Part shown: positions 1 to 8,372 of the stretch, piece by piece
How the letters are laid out: the number at the start of each line of letters is the position of its first letter
How positions within the stretch are numbered: the stretch's first letter is position 1
Assembly: GCA_903837135.1 (NCBI GenBank)
Contig: CAILTK010000041.1
Location: 49,402-113,401 of the forward strand
DNA from: an uncultured Caulobacterales bacterium
Lineage (GTDB): Bacteria; Pseudomonadota; Alphaproteobacteria; Caulobacterales; Caulobacteraceae
Direction of reading: 5' to 3'
Length of the DNA stretch: 64,000 nt
Position numbers and translations under genes: made by a program
The notes under the pieces: model-generated
What the model saw: the letters and a program-made list of their open reading frames with translations, nothing else
Databases searched by the model: none
Told to the model about the DNA's origin: nothing

Positions 1-36
1 CATAGGTCTATAAGATACGACTCATAAGGAGCCGAG

Positions 37-651
37 ATGAAGGACATGAACCTGCCCGTACCGGAATTCGGCCAGGACCTGCCGCCGGGCGGCGCCTCGC
101 CGGCGCTGTTCGACCGGCTCGCCCTGCGGCGATCGTGTTCGGCGCTGACCCTGGCCGCGCCCGGGCCGTCGGCGGACGAGATCGAGACCCTGCTGACGCT
201 GGCCGCGCGGGTGCCCGACCACGGCAAGCTGTCTCCCTGGCGCTTCATCGTCATCGAGGGGGAGGCCAAGGCCGCCTTCGCCGGCCGGCTCGAGGCCATC
301 GCGGCCCGGCGACCCGACGCGGCGAAGGCGACGGCCACGCTCGCGAAGCTGACCACGCCGCCGCTGTGCGTCGCCGTGGTCTCGCGGGTGTCTGAAGGCA
401 AGATCCCCGCGTGGGAGCAGCAACTGTCGGCGGGCGCCGTCTGCATGACCCTGCTGCTCGCCGCGGACGCCCTCGGCTTCGGCGCCAACTGGATCACCGA
501 CTGGTACGCCTACGACGAGGACGCGACGGCGCTGCTGGCGCTCGAGCCCGGCGAACGGATCGCCGGATACGTCCACATCGGCGCGCCGACCGAAGCGCCC
601 AAGGAGCGGGCCCGGCCGGACCTGGCCGCGATCATGAGCCGGCTTAGCTAA
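37..651 (+). CDS. Nitroreductase family protein
   Basis: A 204-residue protein of the FMN-dependent nitroreductase fold, which normally uses NAD(P)H to reduce nitro groups, quinones or enones. The N-terminal RRSCSALT and the VPDHGKLSPWRF segment (about residues 58-70) fit the FMN-phosphate-binding part of the family, and GFGANWITDWYAY (about 147-159) is the usual C-terminal half motif of the short YdjA-like branch. Length is normal for that branch. The ATG at 37 follows AAGGAG at 27-32, which fixes the start. It is the first gene of the window and converges with the GntR gene. The substrate cannot be told; a role beside the catabolic genes is inference only. Confidence 0.85.
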   Translation: MKDMNLPVPEFGQDLPPGGASPALFDRLALRRSCSALTLAAPGPSADEIETLLTLAARVPDHGKLSPWRFIVIEGEAKAAFAGRLEAIAARRPDAAKATATLAKLTTPPLCVAVVSRVSEGKIPAWEQQLSAGAVCMTLLLAADALGFGANWITDWYAYDEDATALLALEPGERIAGYVHIGAPTEAPKERARPDLAAIMSRLS

Positions 652-709
652 AGGTCGGTTCGTTCTCCAAGGGTGACGTCGATCAGAACGCGACGAGGCG
701 GCCAGCCCC

Positions 710-1492
710 TCAGTTGCTCATCACCGCGGCGTTGACGATCGAGTCCATGCGGACGTCGTATTTGCGTTCGCCCTGGTGCGCGCCGTAGTGGTCGCGCGTC
801 GCCTGTTCGGCCCCGCGCGCGTCACCCTCGGCGATCATCCGGTAGATCCGCTCGTGCTCGTCGGCGAGCGACTGGCGAATCGCCCGGTCCGAGAACGACC
901 CCTGCGCCTCCGGATCCTTGACCAGCGAGCCGACCTGGGCCGACCACAACGCCTCGAGCGTGCCGACCATCAGGCTCATGGTGGCGTTGCCGCAGTTGGC
1001 CACGAGGACCACGTGAAATTCGCGCGCGGCGACGATGAAGGCTTCGGCGTCGTCGATCACCGCCAGCCCGTGGTCCATTACCTTGCGCAGCTGCGGCAGC
1101 ACGGTCATGTGCCGATCCGGACGCAGCGCGCACTCCGCGGCGCAGGCCGGCTCGAGGCTCAGCATGGCCTTGACCAAGTCGGCCAGGGTGGCGCCGCGCG
1201 ACTGCAGCACGAGCCCGAGCATATAGGCGGCCTTGGAGGCCTGCGGCGTGTGCACCACCGCGCCGCCGACGTTGCCGCGCTGGACCGTGACCAGGCCTTC
1301 GGTCTCCAGGATGCGCAGCGCCTCGCGCAGGGACGGGGGGCTGACGCCGAACTCCGCCAGCAGCTCCTCCTGTTTGGGGAGCATGGCCCCGTCGCCGAGC
1401 GAGCCGGCCAGGATCCGCTGGCGCAGGCCTTCCGCGACGATCTCGGCGATGCGGGGCTGTTTCAGTTGGCGTCTTTGCGAAGCGGATTTCAG
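710..1492 (-). CDS. GntR/FadR-type regulator (FCD domain), start codon unclear
   Basis: DNA-binding regulator of the FadR subfamily: winged helix (EELLAEFGVSPPSLREALR, LETEGLVTVQRG) followed by a helical FCD ligand domain. The first ATG in frame is at 1384, inside the winged helix. The frame stays open upstream and encodes the missing conserved part (PRIAEIVAEGLRQRILAGSL), so the protein must begin earlier. There is no ATG, GTG or TTG between the in-frame stop near 1573 and 1384. I placed the start at a CTG at 1492, which has GGAAG about nine bases upstream; this is a guess. A non-standard start or loss of the original start codon are both possible. It is divergent from the DapA-like gene and probably controls it. 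Confidence 0.75.
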   Translation of the reverse strand: MKSASQRRQLKQPRIAEIVAEGLRQRILAGSLGDGAMLPKQEELLAEFGVSPPSLREALRILETEGLVTVQRGNVGGAVVHTPQASKAAYMLGLVLQSRGATLADLVKAMLSLEPACAAECALRPDRHMTVLPQLRKVMDHGLAVIDDAEAFIVAAREFHVVLVANCGNATMSLMVGTLEALWSAQVGSLVKDPEAQGSFSDRAIRQSLADEHERIYRMIAEGDARGAEQATRDHYGAHQGERKYDVRMDSIVNAAVMSN

Positions 1493-1691
1493 CGAAACAC
1501 TCTTCCGATGGCTGCGGCGGCGCCGAGGCTCCGCCGGACTGCGAAACCGACCGCGACGGAGCTTGGTATGTCAGTCGATCCGGATGACCGTCCCGCCCCC
1601 GGTCCGCGCGACCGTTGAAGGCGTCGCTATAACCCAGGCGAAAAACCGCGTCACGCTAATGCGTTGGAGGGCAAAAACTTGCTTTAATATA

Positions 1692-1710
1692 TATCATTGA
1701 TGTGAAAGAG
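1692..1710 (+). promoter_or_regulatory. 19-bp motif copy 1, before the DapA-like gene
   Basis: TATCATTGATGTGAAAGAG lies in an AT-rich stretch (1680-1705) that stands out from the GC-rich surroundings. It matches the sites at 12286-12304 and 23811-23829 at about 16 of 19 positions each. It sits 27 bases before the ATG at 1738, in the divergent gap with the GntR gene. It could be a -10/initiation region or an operator; the sequence does not decide. Confidence 0.5.
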
Positions 1711-1737
1711 ATGGGAATTCCAACCGAGGGGAGCGAG

Positions 1738-2667
1738 ATGGCGCAGTCATTCAAGGCGCAGGCGGCGCGGGCGCATACCTTCGCCATCAGCATCACGCCC
1801 TTCGCCGAGGATGGTGCGATCGACGAGGCGGGCCTCCGCCGACACCTGGCCCGGCTCGGCTCTTCGGGCGTCGGCGTCTATGTCGGCGGCGGCGGCAGCG
1901 GGGAGGGATACACCCTCGCCCGGGACGAGATGCGGCGCCTGCTCGACATCGCCGTCGACGAGCTCAAGGGCAGGACGCAGGTGCGCGCCATGGGGGTCGA
2001 GCCGCGCACGGCGGAGGAGATGATCGGCTTCCTGGAGATGGCCAGGGCGGCCGGGGTGGACGCGGCGCAGATCTATTCGCTCGACGTCGGCCACGGCCAT
2101 TCGCCGACCCCGGCCGAACTCGAGGCCTATTTCGCCGAGGTGCTGACGGCGGTCGACATGCCGCTGGTGATGTCGACCCACCAGTCGGTGGGCTATGTGA
2201 TCCCGCCCGAGGTGATCATCGACCTCTACGGCCGTTTTCCCCAGCTGATCGCGCTCAACTGCAGCCACCAGGATCCGTTCTACCTGCGCACCCTGGTGGA
2301 CGGGCTGGCCGACCGGATCGACATCTTCGTCGGCGGGCCACATCAGGCGCTGACGGCGCTGGCCTTCGGCGCGCACGGCTTCCTGTCGTCCGAAGGCAAT
2401 TTGGCGCCGCGGCTGTGCATGTCGGTGATCGACGCGTTCAAGGCGGGCGACACCGAGGCCCTGTTCCACCGCTGGGGCCAGGTCATGCGGCTGTTCCCGG
2501 CCCTCTACGGCAATGGCGGCATCCGGGTGACCAAGGCGGTGCTGAACCAGGTCGGCCTGGCCGGCGGCTATCCGCGCCGGCCCCGTCTGCCCGTCACGGA
2601 CGAGCGGCTGACGCGCGCGCTCGCCGTGGTCGAAAGCCTGGATCTGGGAGAGCCCGAGGGCTGGTAG
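1738..2667 (+). CDS. DapA/DHDPS-family protein without the usual Schiff-base lysine
   Basis: A 309-residue protein of the dihydrodipicolinate synthase/N-acetylneuraminate lyase TIM-barrel family: ITPFAEDGAIDEAGLRRHL near the N-terminus and GGSGEGYTLARDEM in the place of the family GTTGE motif. These enzymes normally do aldol chemistry through a Schiff base on a lysine in a G-I-K-E/D context. Here the matching segment reads LIALNCSHQD, with Asn where Lys is expected, and the catalytic Tyr region reads LVMSTHQS. The activity is therefore probably altered. The ATG at 1738 follows GAGGGGAG; an ATG-like start at 1702 lacks such a site. It is divergent from the GntR gene, which suggests a catabolic role. 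Confidence 0.8.
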   Translation: MAQSFKAQAARAHTFAISITPFAEDGAIDEAGLRRHLARLGSSGVGVYVGGGGSGEGYTLARDEMRRLLDIAVDELKGRTQVRAMGVEPRTAEEMIGFLEMARAAGVDAAQIYSLDVGHGHSPTPAELEAYFAEVLTAVDMPLVMSTHQSVGYVIPPEVIIDLYGRFPQLIALNCSHQDPFYLRTLVDGLADRIDIFVGGPHQALTALAFGAHGFLSSEGNLAPRLCMSVIDAFKAGDTEALFHRWGQVMRLFPALYGNGGIRVTKAVLNQVGLAGGYPRRPRLPVTDERLTRALAVVESLDLGEPEGW

Positions 2668-2706
2668 GGTCCGTCATCGCAAAGACTGACCCATGTCTAC
2701 TTTATT

Positions 2707-2738
2707 CCGCTCATCCCGGCATTCGCCGGGATGAGCGG
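2707..2738. terminator. Perfect 14-bp hairpin between convergent genes (REP-like)
   Basis: Arms 2707-2720 and 2725-2738 are perfectly complementary around the loop ATTC (core CATCCCGGC/GCCGGGATG). There is no T-run, but the position between two convergent genes suits a bidirectional terminator. A near copy, with similar flanking bases, lies at 13287-13315, also between convergent genes, so this is a dispersed repeat. Confidence 0.6.
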
Positions 2739-2802
2739 GAAAAGAGTCAGATGCATCGATGGTCGGGACAAGACCCCCGAGGTCCGGACTGGGAAGGCCA
2801 AA

Positions 2803-3645
2803 CTATTCCGCCGCCATCTTCGACGCGGACTGGGCGCCCTCGCTCCACACGTCGGACAGGACGGTGGAATCGGTCTCCTCCACATTGCGGATGCCGAACT
2901 TCAGGCGGGCCTCTTCGGGCGTGAGGTCGAGGTGGTCCTCGTAGCGCGGCAGGAACAGGGCGTCCGAGGTCTCGCCGATGCGCATGCCGATCTCGGCCTG
3001 CCGCCACATGGTCGGCCAGCATTCCGGATAGTGCAGCAGGGTTCGGGTGAAGGTCGGCATGGTCAGCAGCGTGTTCTGCACGTTGAGCAGGCCGGCCAAC
3101 TCGGGTCCGAACCAGCGGAACAGATTGCCGAACTTCATGAAGGCGGGCACCGTCTCGCCGAGATAGTCGAAACCCACCCCGCCGAGGATGTGCATGAAGT
3201 CATGCGTCTGCACGCCGCGCAGGAAGAAGTATTCGAAGCTGGTCTTGGGCTCGAACTTGGCGATGATGTCGATCTCGAGGTTCTGCTCGGTCAGATAGCG
3301 GTAGAAGATCCCGCCGACCGAGTCCGGCTTGCAGGCCTTGAGGTCATCCTTGGTCAGGCTCGACAGATAGCGTTCCTCGAACCAGCGATCGAGTTCGGGC
3401 CAGCCGCGCCGCGCCTCCTGGAACAGGGCTTCGATGCGGGCGTGGTCCTGGACTTCGCGCACGGCGGAGATCAGCGAGGGGATGCCGTAGGTCATCGGAT
3501 AGTCGCGACCGTTGCGGCGCAGGTTCTCGTTGACCACCCATTCGCGGATGCGCGCGTCGTTGAGATATTTCGATGAACTGATGAGGACGCTGCTGTCGGT
3601 CGCCACCGGCTGGCGGCCGCGCATGAGATAGGGAACGTCGTCCAT
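2803..3645 (-). CDS. Coq4-like protein, paralogue 1
   Basis: A 280-residue protein with the Coq4 signature HDFMH followed about eleven residues later by GE (HDxxHx(10-12)E), a metal-binding motif of ubiquinone-biosynthesis Coq4, seen here as THDFMHILGGVGFDYLGETV. It is clearly related along its whole length to the protein at 22914-23753. Coq4 is linked to oxidative decarboxylation and hydroxylation at C1 of ubiquinone precursors. Lying in a catabolic island and being duplicated, these copies more likely act on a degradation intermediate than on ubiquinone; that is inference. The start at 3645 (MDDVPYLM) follows GGGAGAGA and matches the paralogue start; an upstream ATG at 3672 is less likely. 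Confidence 0.8.
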   Translation of the reverse strand: MDDVPYLMRGRQPVATDSSVLISSSKYLNDARIREWVVNENLRRNGRDYPMTYGIPSLISAVREVQDHARIEALFQEARRGWPELDRWFEERYLSSLTKDDLKACKPDSVGGIFYRYLTEQNLEIDIIAKFEPKTSFEYFFLRGVQTHDFMHILGGVGFDYLGETVPAFMKFGNLFRWFGPELAGLLNVQNTLLTMPTFTRTLLHYPECWPTMWRQAEIGMRIGETSDALFLPRYEDHLDLTPEEARLKFGIRNVEETDSTVLSDVWSEGAQSASKMAAE

Positions 3646-3738
3646 CCGTCTCTCTCCCAGGCGCAGATTCAACTGAGCGCCAATTCTTGCAATCAGTATA
3701 AGGATAGGGGGTTGGGAGCGTCAATTGCGGGAGTGGCA

Positions 3739-4125
3739 ATGTCGGGCGGGATCGAGCGCATCGGAGTCAATCCGCGGCTCAGCATGGCGGTAGTGCACGG
3801 CGGGCTGGCCTATCTGTCCGGCCAGGTGGCGATCGACTCGGGCGGCGGGCCGGTGGGTGAACAGGCCCGCGAGGTGCTGGCGCGACTCGACGCCCTGCTC
3901 GCCGAGGCCGGATCGGATCGGTCGCGGCTGCTCAGCGTGACCCTCTACGTCGCCCGTCTGTCGGACCTGCCGGAGATCAACGGCCTGTGGCTGGAGTGGC
4001 TGGCCGGCGCCGCGCCGCCGTGTCGCACCACGGTCGAGGCGACCCTCGCCTCGCCGCGCTACGCGCTGGAGATCAGCGGCGTGGCCGCGGTGCGGGGTAG
4101 GCTACCCCCCGCCGTTCGCGGCTAG
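3739..4125 (+). CDS. RidA-family protein (YjgF/UK114)
   Basis: A 128-residue RidA-fold protein. Family members deaminate reactive enamines/imines made by PLP enzymes, or serve as hydrolases in catabolic gene sets. Visible features are GGLAYLSGQVAID (about 18-30), SRLLSVTLYVARLSDLPEIN (about 67-86), and CRTTVEATLASP, whose Arg fits the substrate-carboxylate-binding Arg of active RidA members. The ATG at 3739 has GGGAG upstream; a TTG at 3712 would add nine residues. It is divergent from the first Coq4-like gene and upstream of a convergent aminotransferase, a sensible partner for a RidA, though co-function is not proven. Confidence 0.85.
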   Translation: MSGGIERIGVNPRLSMAVVHGGLAYLSGQVAIDSGGGPVGEQAREVLARLDALLAEAGSDRSRLLSVTLYVARLSDLPEINGLWLEWLAGAAPPCRTTVEATLASPRYALEISGVAAVRGRLPPAVRG

Positions 4126-4154
4126 GGGACGCACCCATCTCCATACTCCCAAGA

Positions 4155-4218
4155 GCTCGTCATTCTCGGGCGCCGGGAGGGCGTGCAGCGACCGACCGCA
4201 GACCCGAGAATAACGAGC
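4155..4218. repeat. Long inverted repeat with T-run; terminator or dispersed palindrome
   Basis: Arms 4155-4170 (GCTCGTCATTCTCGGG) and 4203-4218 pair with one mismatch around a spacer of about 32 bases, followed by TTTTT at 4220-4224. It lies between convergent RidA and aminotransferase genes. A shorter relative with TTCTCGGG/CCCGAGAA arms lies at 9204-9247, also between convergent genes, so this looks like a repeat family that may also stop transcription. Confidence 0.55.
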
Positions 4219-4250
4219 GTTTTTAAGCACTTGAGATATGTGTTCATCCC

Positions 4251-5459
4251 CTAGCGTTGAACCGGGGACGTTGCTCCCGCCGCCAGAGCGATCACGCCGG
4301 CCAGCCGGCGGACGCCTTCGCGGGCGGCGTCCTCGGAGGCCAGGGAATAGCTGAGCCTCAGGGTGTTGCGCTGCGGGTCCTGCGGAAAGAAGGCCGCGCC
4401 GGAGATGACCGAGACGGACTGTTCGCGCAGGGCCGTCTCGGCGACCGCCGCGCCGTCCACCCCGTCCGGAAGCTCGACCCATATATAGAGTCCGCCCTCG
4501 GGCCGGGTCCAGCGCACGCCGGGCGGCATGAAATCCCGGAGCGCCGCCAGCATGGCGTCGCGGCGCCGCAAATATAGCGCCCGGCCCCTGGCGACCTGCT
4601 CGTCCAGGCAGCCCTCGGCGAGATCCAGCGCGATCATCTGAGTGAAGGCCGAGGTGGCGAGGTCGGCCGCCTGCTTGATCAGAACGAGCTTGCGGATCAC
4701 CGCCGAAGGGCCGGCGATCCAGCCGCAGCGCAGCGAGGGGGCCAGGGTCTTGGAGAAGCTGCCGGTGTGCAGCACGCCGACCGCCTCCACATCCCCCGCC
4801 GCCTGCACCGCCAGGGCGAAGACCGAGGGGATGGGGTCGCCCTCGAACCGCAGGTCCACGTAGCAGCCGTCCTCCAGCAGCGGCACGCCGGCGTCGTCGC
4901 AGGCGGCGATCAGGGACAGGCGCTCGGCGCGGCTGAGGGTCCGGCCCGACGGGTTCTGGAAGTCCGAGCCGATGTAGCCGAATCGGGCGCCGGCCGGCGG
5001 GCGGGATCCGACCGCGGTCGGCAGGGCGGCGTAGCGCGGTTCATAGGCGTCGAAGGCCCGGAGCGCGCCGATGAAGCTCGGGGTCTCCACGGCCACGAGG
5101 TCTCCCGGCGACAGCAGGAGGCGGGCCGCGAAGTCCAGTCCCTGCTGGGAGCCGTTGGTGATCAGGATGTTGTCGGCCGTGCAGGGCGCGCCGCTCCGGG
5201 TCAGGGCGCCGGCGATCCAGCCGCGCAGCGGTTCATACCCCTCGCTCGGCGCGTAGCGCAGCGCGGTCCCGGCCAGATCGGCGTCGCCCAGGATCCGCGC
5301 GCACGCCGCGGCGATCGCGGCGACGGGGAACATGGAGACGTCCGGCAGGCCGCCGCCGAGTTGAATGAGATCCGCCGCCGCGATGAGCTTCATGCGCTCG
5401 CGAATCTCGGAGCCCTTCATGCGGCCCATCCGCGCGGCGTAGTGCGAAGACCAGTCCAA
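4251..5459 (-). CDS. PLP-dependent class I/II aminotransferase
   Basis: A 402-residue fold-type I aminotransferase resembling 2-aminoadipate/LysN-type enzymes and the catalytic domain of MocR proteins, but without a winged helix. Visible landmarks are YAPSEGYEPLR (about 88-98), TNGSQQGLDF (about 120-129), FQNPSGRT, the PLP-lysine segment HTGSFSKTLAPSLRCGW and the C-terminal GLYIWVELP. It transfers amino groups from an amino acid to a 2-oxo acid; the substrate is unknown. The start at 5459 gives the normal N-terminus of this family. It converges with RidA and is divergent from the TonB receptor. Confidence 0.88.
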   Translation of the reverse strand: MDWSSHYAARMGRMKGSEIRERMKLIAAADLIQLGGGLPDVSMFPVAAIAAACARILGDADLAGTALRYAPSEGYEPLRGWIAGALTRSGAPCTADNILITNGSQQGLDFAARLLLSPGDLVAVETPSFIGALRAFDAYEPRYAALPTAVGSRPPAGARFGYIGSDFQNPSGRTLSRAERLSLIAACDDAGVPLLEDGCYVDLRFEGDPIPSVFALAVQAAGDVEAVGVLHTGSFSKTLAPSLRCGWIAGPSAVIRKLVLIKQAADLATSAFTQMIALDLAEGCLDEQVARGRALYLRRRDAMLAALRDFMPPGVRWTRPEGGLYIWVELPDGVDGAAVAETALREQSVSVISGAAFFPQDPQRNTLRLSYSLASEDAAREGVRRLAGVIALAAGATSPVQR

Positions 5460-5827
5460 GCGCGCCCCCCTCGTGCGCGGATCAATCTAGCCGCTCCGGA
5501 CGATCCGAGTGATGCTGTGAGAACAAGGCTGCGATCACCCTTTCCGTCCAGCGGCCGCGCGTGCGATGGACGGCGCTCCGTCCGGCCGAATCGCGAAGAA
5601 GTTTTGACGGTGGAGTCAAAACCCGTGCGTTCTTGCCGGCGGGCGCATCAGATTTAACCAATCTGCATTGCCAAGCGCGCAGCGATCTGAAATCGAGATC
5701 ACTCAAACCGTACTTTGGCGCCCAAGTGCGACGTTTGCGCCCTCAATCATTGTTGAGCTTACAAGGATAAGCCTAGATGATCCTCGTTGAAGGGATGCTT
5801 CAGACATCCCCATGAGGGAGGCGAACC
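5460..5827. promoter_or_regulatory. Divergent intergenic region, aminotransferase / TonB receptor
   Basis: A 368-base gap with no convincing gene. It is less GC-rich than its neighbours between about 5600 and 5770. Three small inverted repeats are visible: TTTTGAC/GTCAAAA (5602-5608, 5615-5621), CTCAATCATTGTTGAG (5742-5757), and GGGATG/CATCCC just before the receptor ribosome-binding site (about 5794-5811). The middle one contains ATCATTG, which also occurs in the 19-bp motif seen before other catabolic genes. These may be operators; no -35/-10 pair is assigned. Confidence 0.45.
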
Positions 5828-8329
5828 GTGCAGCGCTCGGAAACCATCAGGCGGAATCTCACCCGGGCCCGGTTGGCCTGTTTTGCATCGACAGCGGTTC
5901 TCGCGGCCGCGATCGCGGGCGCCGCGTCGGCGGAAGCGCCGCCGGCGCCGTCGACCGCCGCCCAGGCGTCCCCGGCGGACGCCGACCAGCGGCTCACGGA
6001 CATCGTCGTCACCGCGCGCCGGGTCGAGGAGCGGCTGCAGGATGTGCCGACCTCGGTCTCGGCCCTCGGCGCCAAGGACGTCGAGGCGCGCCGGATCGAA
6101 AACGCGGCCGATCTCAGCGGCACCACCCCGAACCTGGTCCTGCGCCAGACCGGCGCCACCAGCTTCAACGCCTCGATCCGCGGAATCTCCACCGGCGGGC
6201 TGACCAACCAGACCCTCGACAACGCCATCTCGATCTATCTCGACGGCGTCTATCTCGGGCGCGGCATCCAGGCCCTGTCCGCCATCGACGACATCCAGCG
6301 GGTCGAGGTGCTGCGCGGGCCGCAGGGCACCCTGTTCGGGCGCAACGTCACCGGCGGCGCCATCAGCTTCACCACGCGCGATCCGTCCGGCAAGCTGGAT
6401 GGCTCGCTCGAAGGCACGGTGGGCAACTACAGCGAGGGACGCGTCAAGGCGTCGATCGACCTGCCTGACTGGCATGGCTTCGACATCCGGGCCAGCTATC
6501 TGCACAACGAGCACGACGGCTGGGTGAAGAACGACGCCGCCGGCACGGTGACCGATTTCCTGCCCAATCCCGGCGTGGTCACCAACCTCGGCGGCACGGT
6601 GAACATTCCCGAGAGCCTCCGCCACGTGGTCGCCGCCAAGACCCTCGGCGCGGAGGACACCAACGGCGGGATCCTGGCGATCCGCTACACGGGGATCAAC
6701 CACCTGACGGTGAACTACAAGTTCGACTACACCCACGAAGACTATACTCAGTTGCCGTATTACATCATCGGCTTTTCGTCGTTCGCGCCCTTCATCGGCC
6801 CGTATGGCGCCTTCGGCTACAAACTGGCCCCCTCCAGCGCCTCCTCGGCCTTTCCCGGCTATTCGGACCATGAACCCGCGGCCCTCGGCGCCTGGAGCAA
6901 TGTGGTCACCATGGGCCATAATCTGACCGCGGCCTACGAGATCAATCCCAACCTCACCGTCAAGAACATCCTCGGCTACCGCACCGAGCGGCAGACCCAG
7001 TTCCTCGACAACGACGGCTCCAACCTGATGGTCACCACGCCGACCAGCGCCGGCCAGCCGGTGCCCTTCGTGCTCAGCGACACGGTGGCCGCGCACGAGC
7101 AGAATCAGATTTCCGACGAATTCCAGGTGCTCGGCAAGATCGCCCGCTTCGAGTGGATCGTCGGCGGCTTCTATTTCGGCGAACACACCTTCGACCAGCC
7201 GGTGAACCTCGCCTTCGCCACCCTGGGCTCGGCCACCGCCCGCACTTACAAGAACGTGGCGTCGGACTACGGCGCGACCTCGCCCTATGGTCACGCGCAG
7301 ACCGAGTCCGAGGCGGTCTATCTCCACTTCACCGACCACATCACCGACCGCCTCGACCTGTCGGGCGGCATCCGCTACTCGCAGGACGACAAGAAGGAGC
7401 AGCTCCTGGGCTCCTGCTACTTCCCGAGCGCCGCCGCCGGCGACCCGATCGCCGCCCTCAACAACGTCAACAACACCATCAGCTATTGCGTGAAGACCAA
7501 GACCACCACGCTGGCCAACGGCACGGTGATCACCCGGTCGGGATCGGCGGAGAAGAATTTCAACTCCACCGACTGGGACCTGTCGCTGATCTATCAGATC
7601 GCACCGGACGTGAAGGCCTATGTGCGCGGCGCCACGGGTTATGAGTCCGGCGGCTTCATCAACTTCTACGCCTATCTGCCGGAGAAGGACACGTCCTACG
7701 AGGTCGGCCTGAAGTCCGAATTCTTCGAGCGGCGCCTGCTGATCAACGCCGACGCCTACACCACCCGCCGCGACAACGCCCAACAGCCGCGCTACTACGG
7801 CACCAACGTCGGCTCGCACATCGACAACGTGACGATCGACGAGCGCGGCTTCGAACTGGAAGGCCAGGTGCTGCCCATGCGCGGCCTGACCCTGTCCGGC
7901 GCGCTCGGCTACGCCGATTCGCACGCCTACGACGGCACGCGCCAGCCGACGCCCAAGTGGAACGTGTCGATGACCGGCCAGTACAACTTCCCGCGCTTCA
8001 ACGACGGCATGTATGTCTCGGTCCGCGGCGACGCGATCTGGGTCGACAAGGTCCTGCCGCTGGCCCCGATCGCCACCTTCGCGGGGACCACCAGCTACCT
8101 CGGCGGCACGAACGACCAGGCGGGGACGGTGCCCGCCCAGTGGACGGTGAACGCCAACATCTCGCTGCTGAACATTCCGCTCAACGGTCTCCAGGGCCAC
8201 CTCAACCTGTGGGCCAAGAACCTGCTCGACGACCACCACATCAACTCGGCGTCCGACTTCGTCACCGTGGTGCTCGCCAACTGGAAACAGCCGCGCACCT
8301 TCGGGCTCGACTTCGGGGTCAACTTCTGA
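5828..8329 (+). CDS. TonB-dependent receptor
   Basis: An 833-residue outer-membrane receptor that would take up a substrate using TonB energy. There is a signal peptide (hydrophobic about 18-37, cleavage near ASA), then a TonB box-like segment LTDIVVTARRVEERLQDVP, a plug domain with VEVLRGPQGTLFGRNVTGGAI (split here by family landmark), and a long beta-barrel ending in FGLDFGVNF with the C-terminal Phe typical of outer-membrane proteins. No STN domain is present. The GTG at 5828 follows GGGAGG at 5816-5821. The next gene, a hydrolase, begins within about 45 bases, so the two are likely co-transcribed. It probably imports the island's substrate; the ligand is unknown. Confidence 0.92.
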   Translation: MQRSETIRRNLTRARLACFASTAVLAAAIAGAASAEAPPAPSTAAQASPADADQRLTDIVVTARRVEERLQDVPTSVSALGAKDVEARRIENAADLSGTTPNLVLRQTGATSFNASIRGISTGGLTNQTLDNAISIYLDGVYLGRGIQALSAIDDIQRVEVLRGPQGTLFGRNVTGGAISFTTRDPSGKLDGSLEGTVGNYSEGRVKASIDLPDWHGFDIRASYLHNEHDGWVKNDAAGTVTDFLPNPGVVTNLGGTVNIPESLRHVVAAKTLGAEDTNGGILAIRYTGINHLTVNYKFDYTHEDYTQLPYYIIGFSSFAPFIGPYGAFGYKLAPSSASSAFPGYSDHEPAALGAWSNVVTMGHNLTAAYEINPNLTVKNILGYRTERQTQFLDNDGSNLMVTTPTSAGQPVPFVLSDTVAAHEQNQISDEFQVLGKIARFEWIVGGFYFGEHTFDQPVNLAFATLGSATARTYKNVASDYGATSPYGHAQTESEAVYLHFTDHITDRLDLSGGIRYSQDDKKEQLLGSCYFPSAAAGDPIAALNNVNNTISYCVKTKTTTLANGTVITRSGSAEKNFNSTDWDLSLIYQIAPDVKAYVRGATGYESGGFINFYAYLPEKDTSYEVGLKSEFFERRLLINADAYTTRRDNAQQPRYYGTNVGSHIDNVTIDERGFELEGQVLPMRGLTLSGALGYADSHAYDGTRQPTPKWNVSMTGQYNFPRFNDGMYVSVRGDAIWVDKVLPLAPIATFAGTTSYLGGTNDQAGTVPAQWTVNANISLLNIPLNGLQGHLNLWAKNLLDDHHINSASDFVTVVLANWKQPRTFGLDFGVNF

Positions 8330-8372
8330 CGGCGGACCGGTGACCGGCCCGGGCCGCGCGTCGAGGGGCGTC

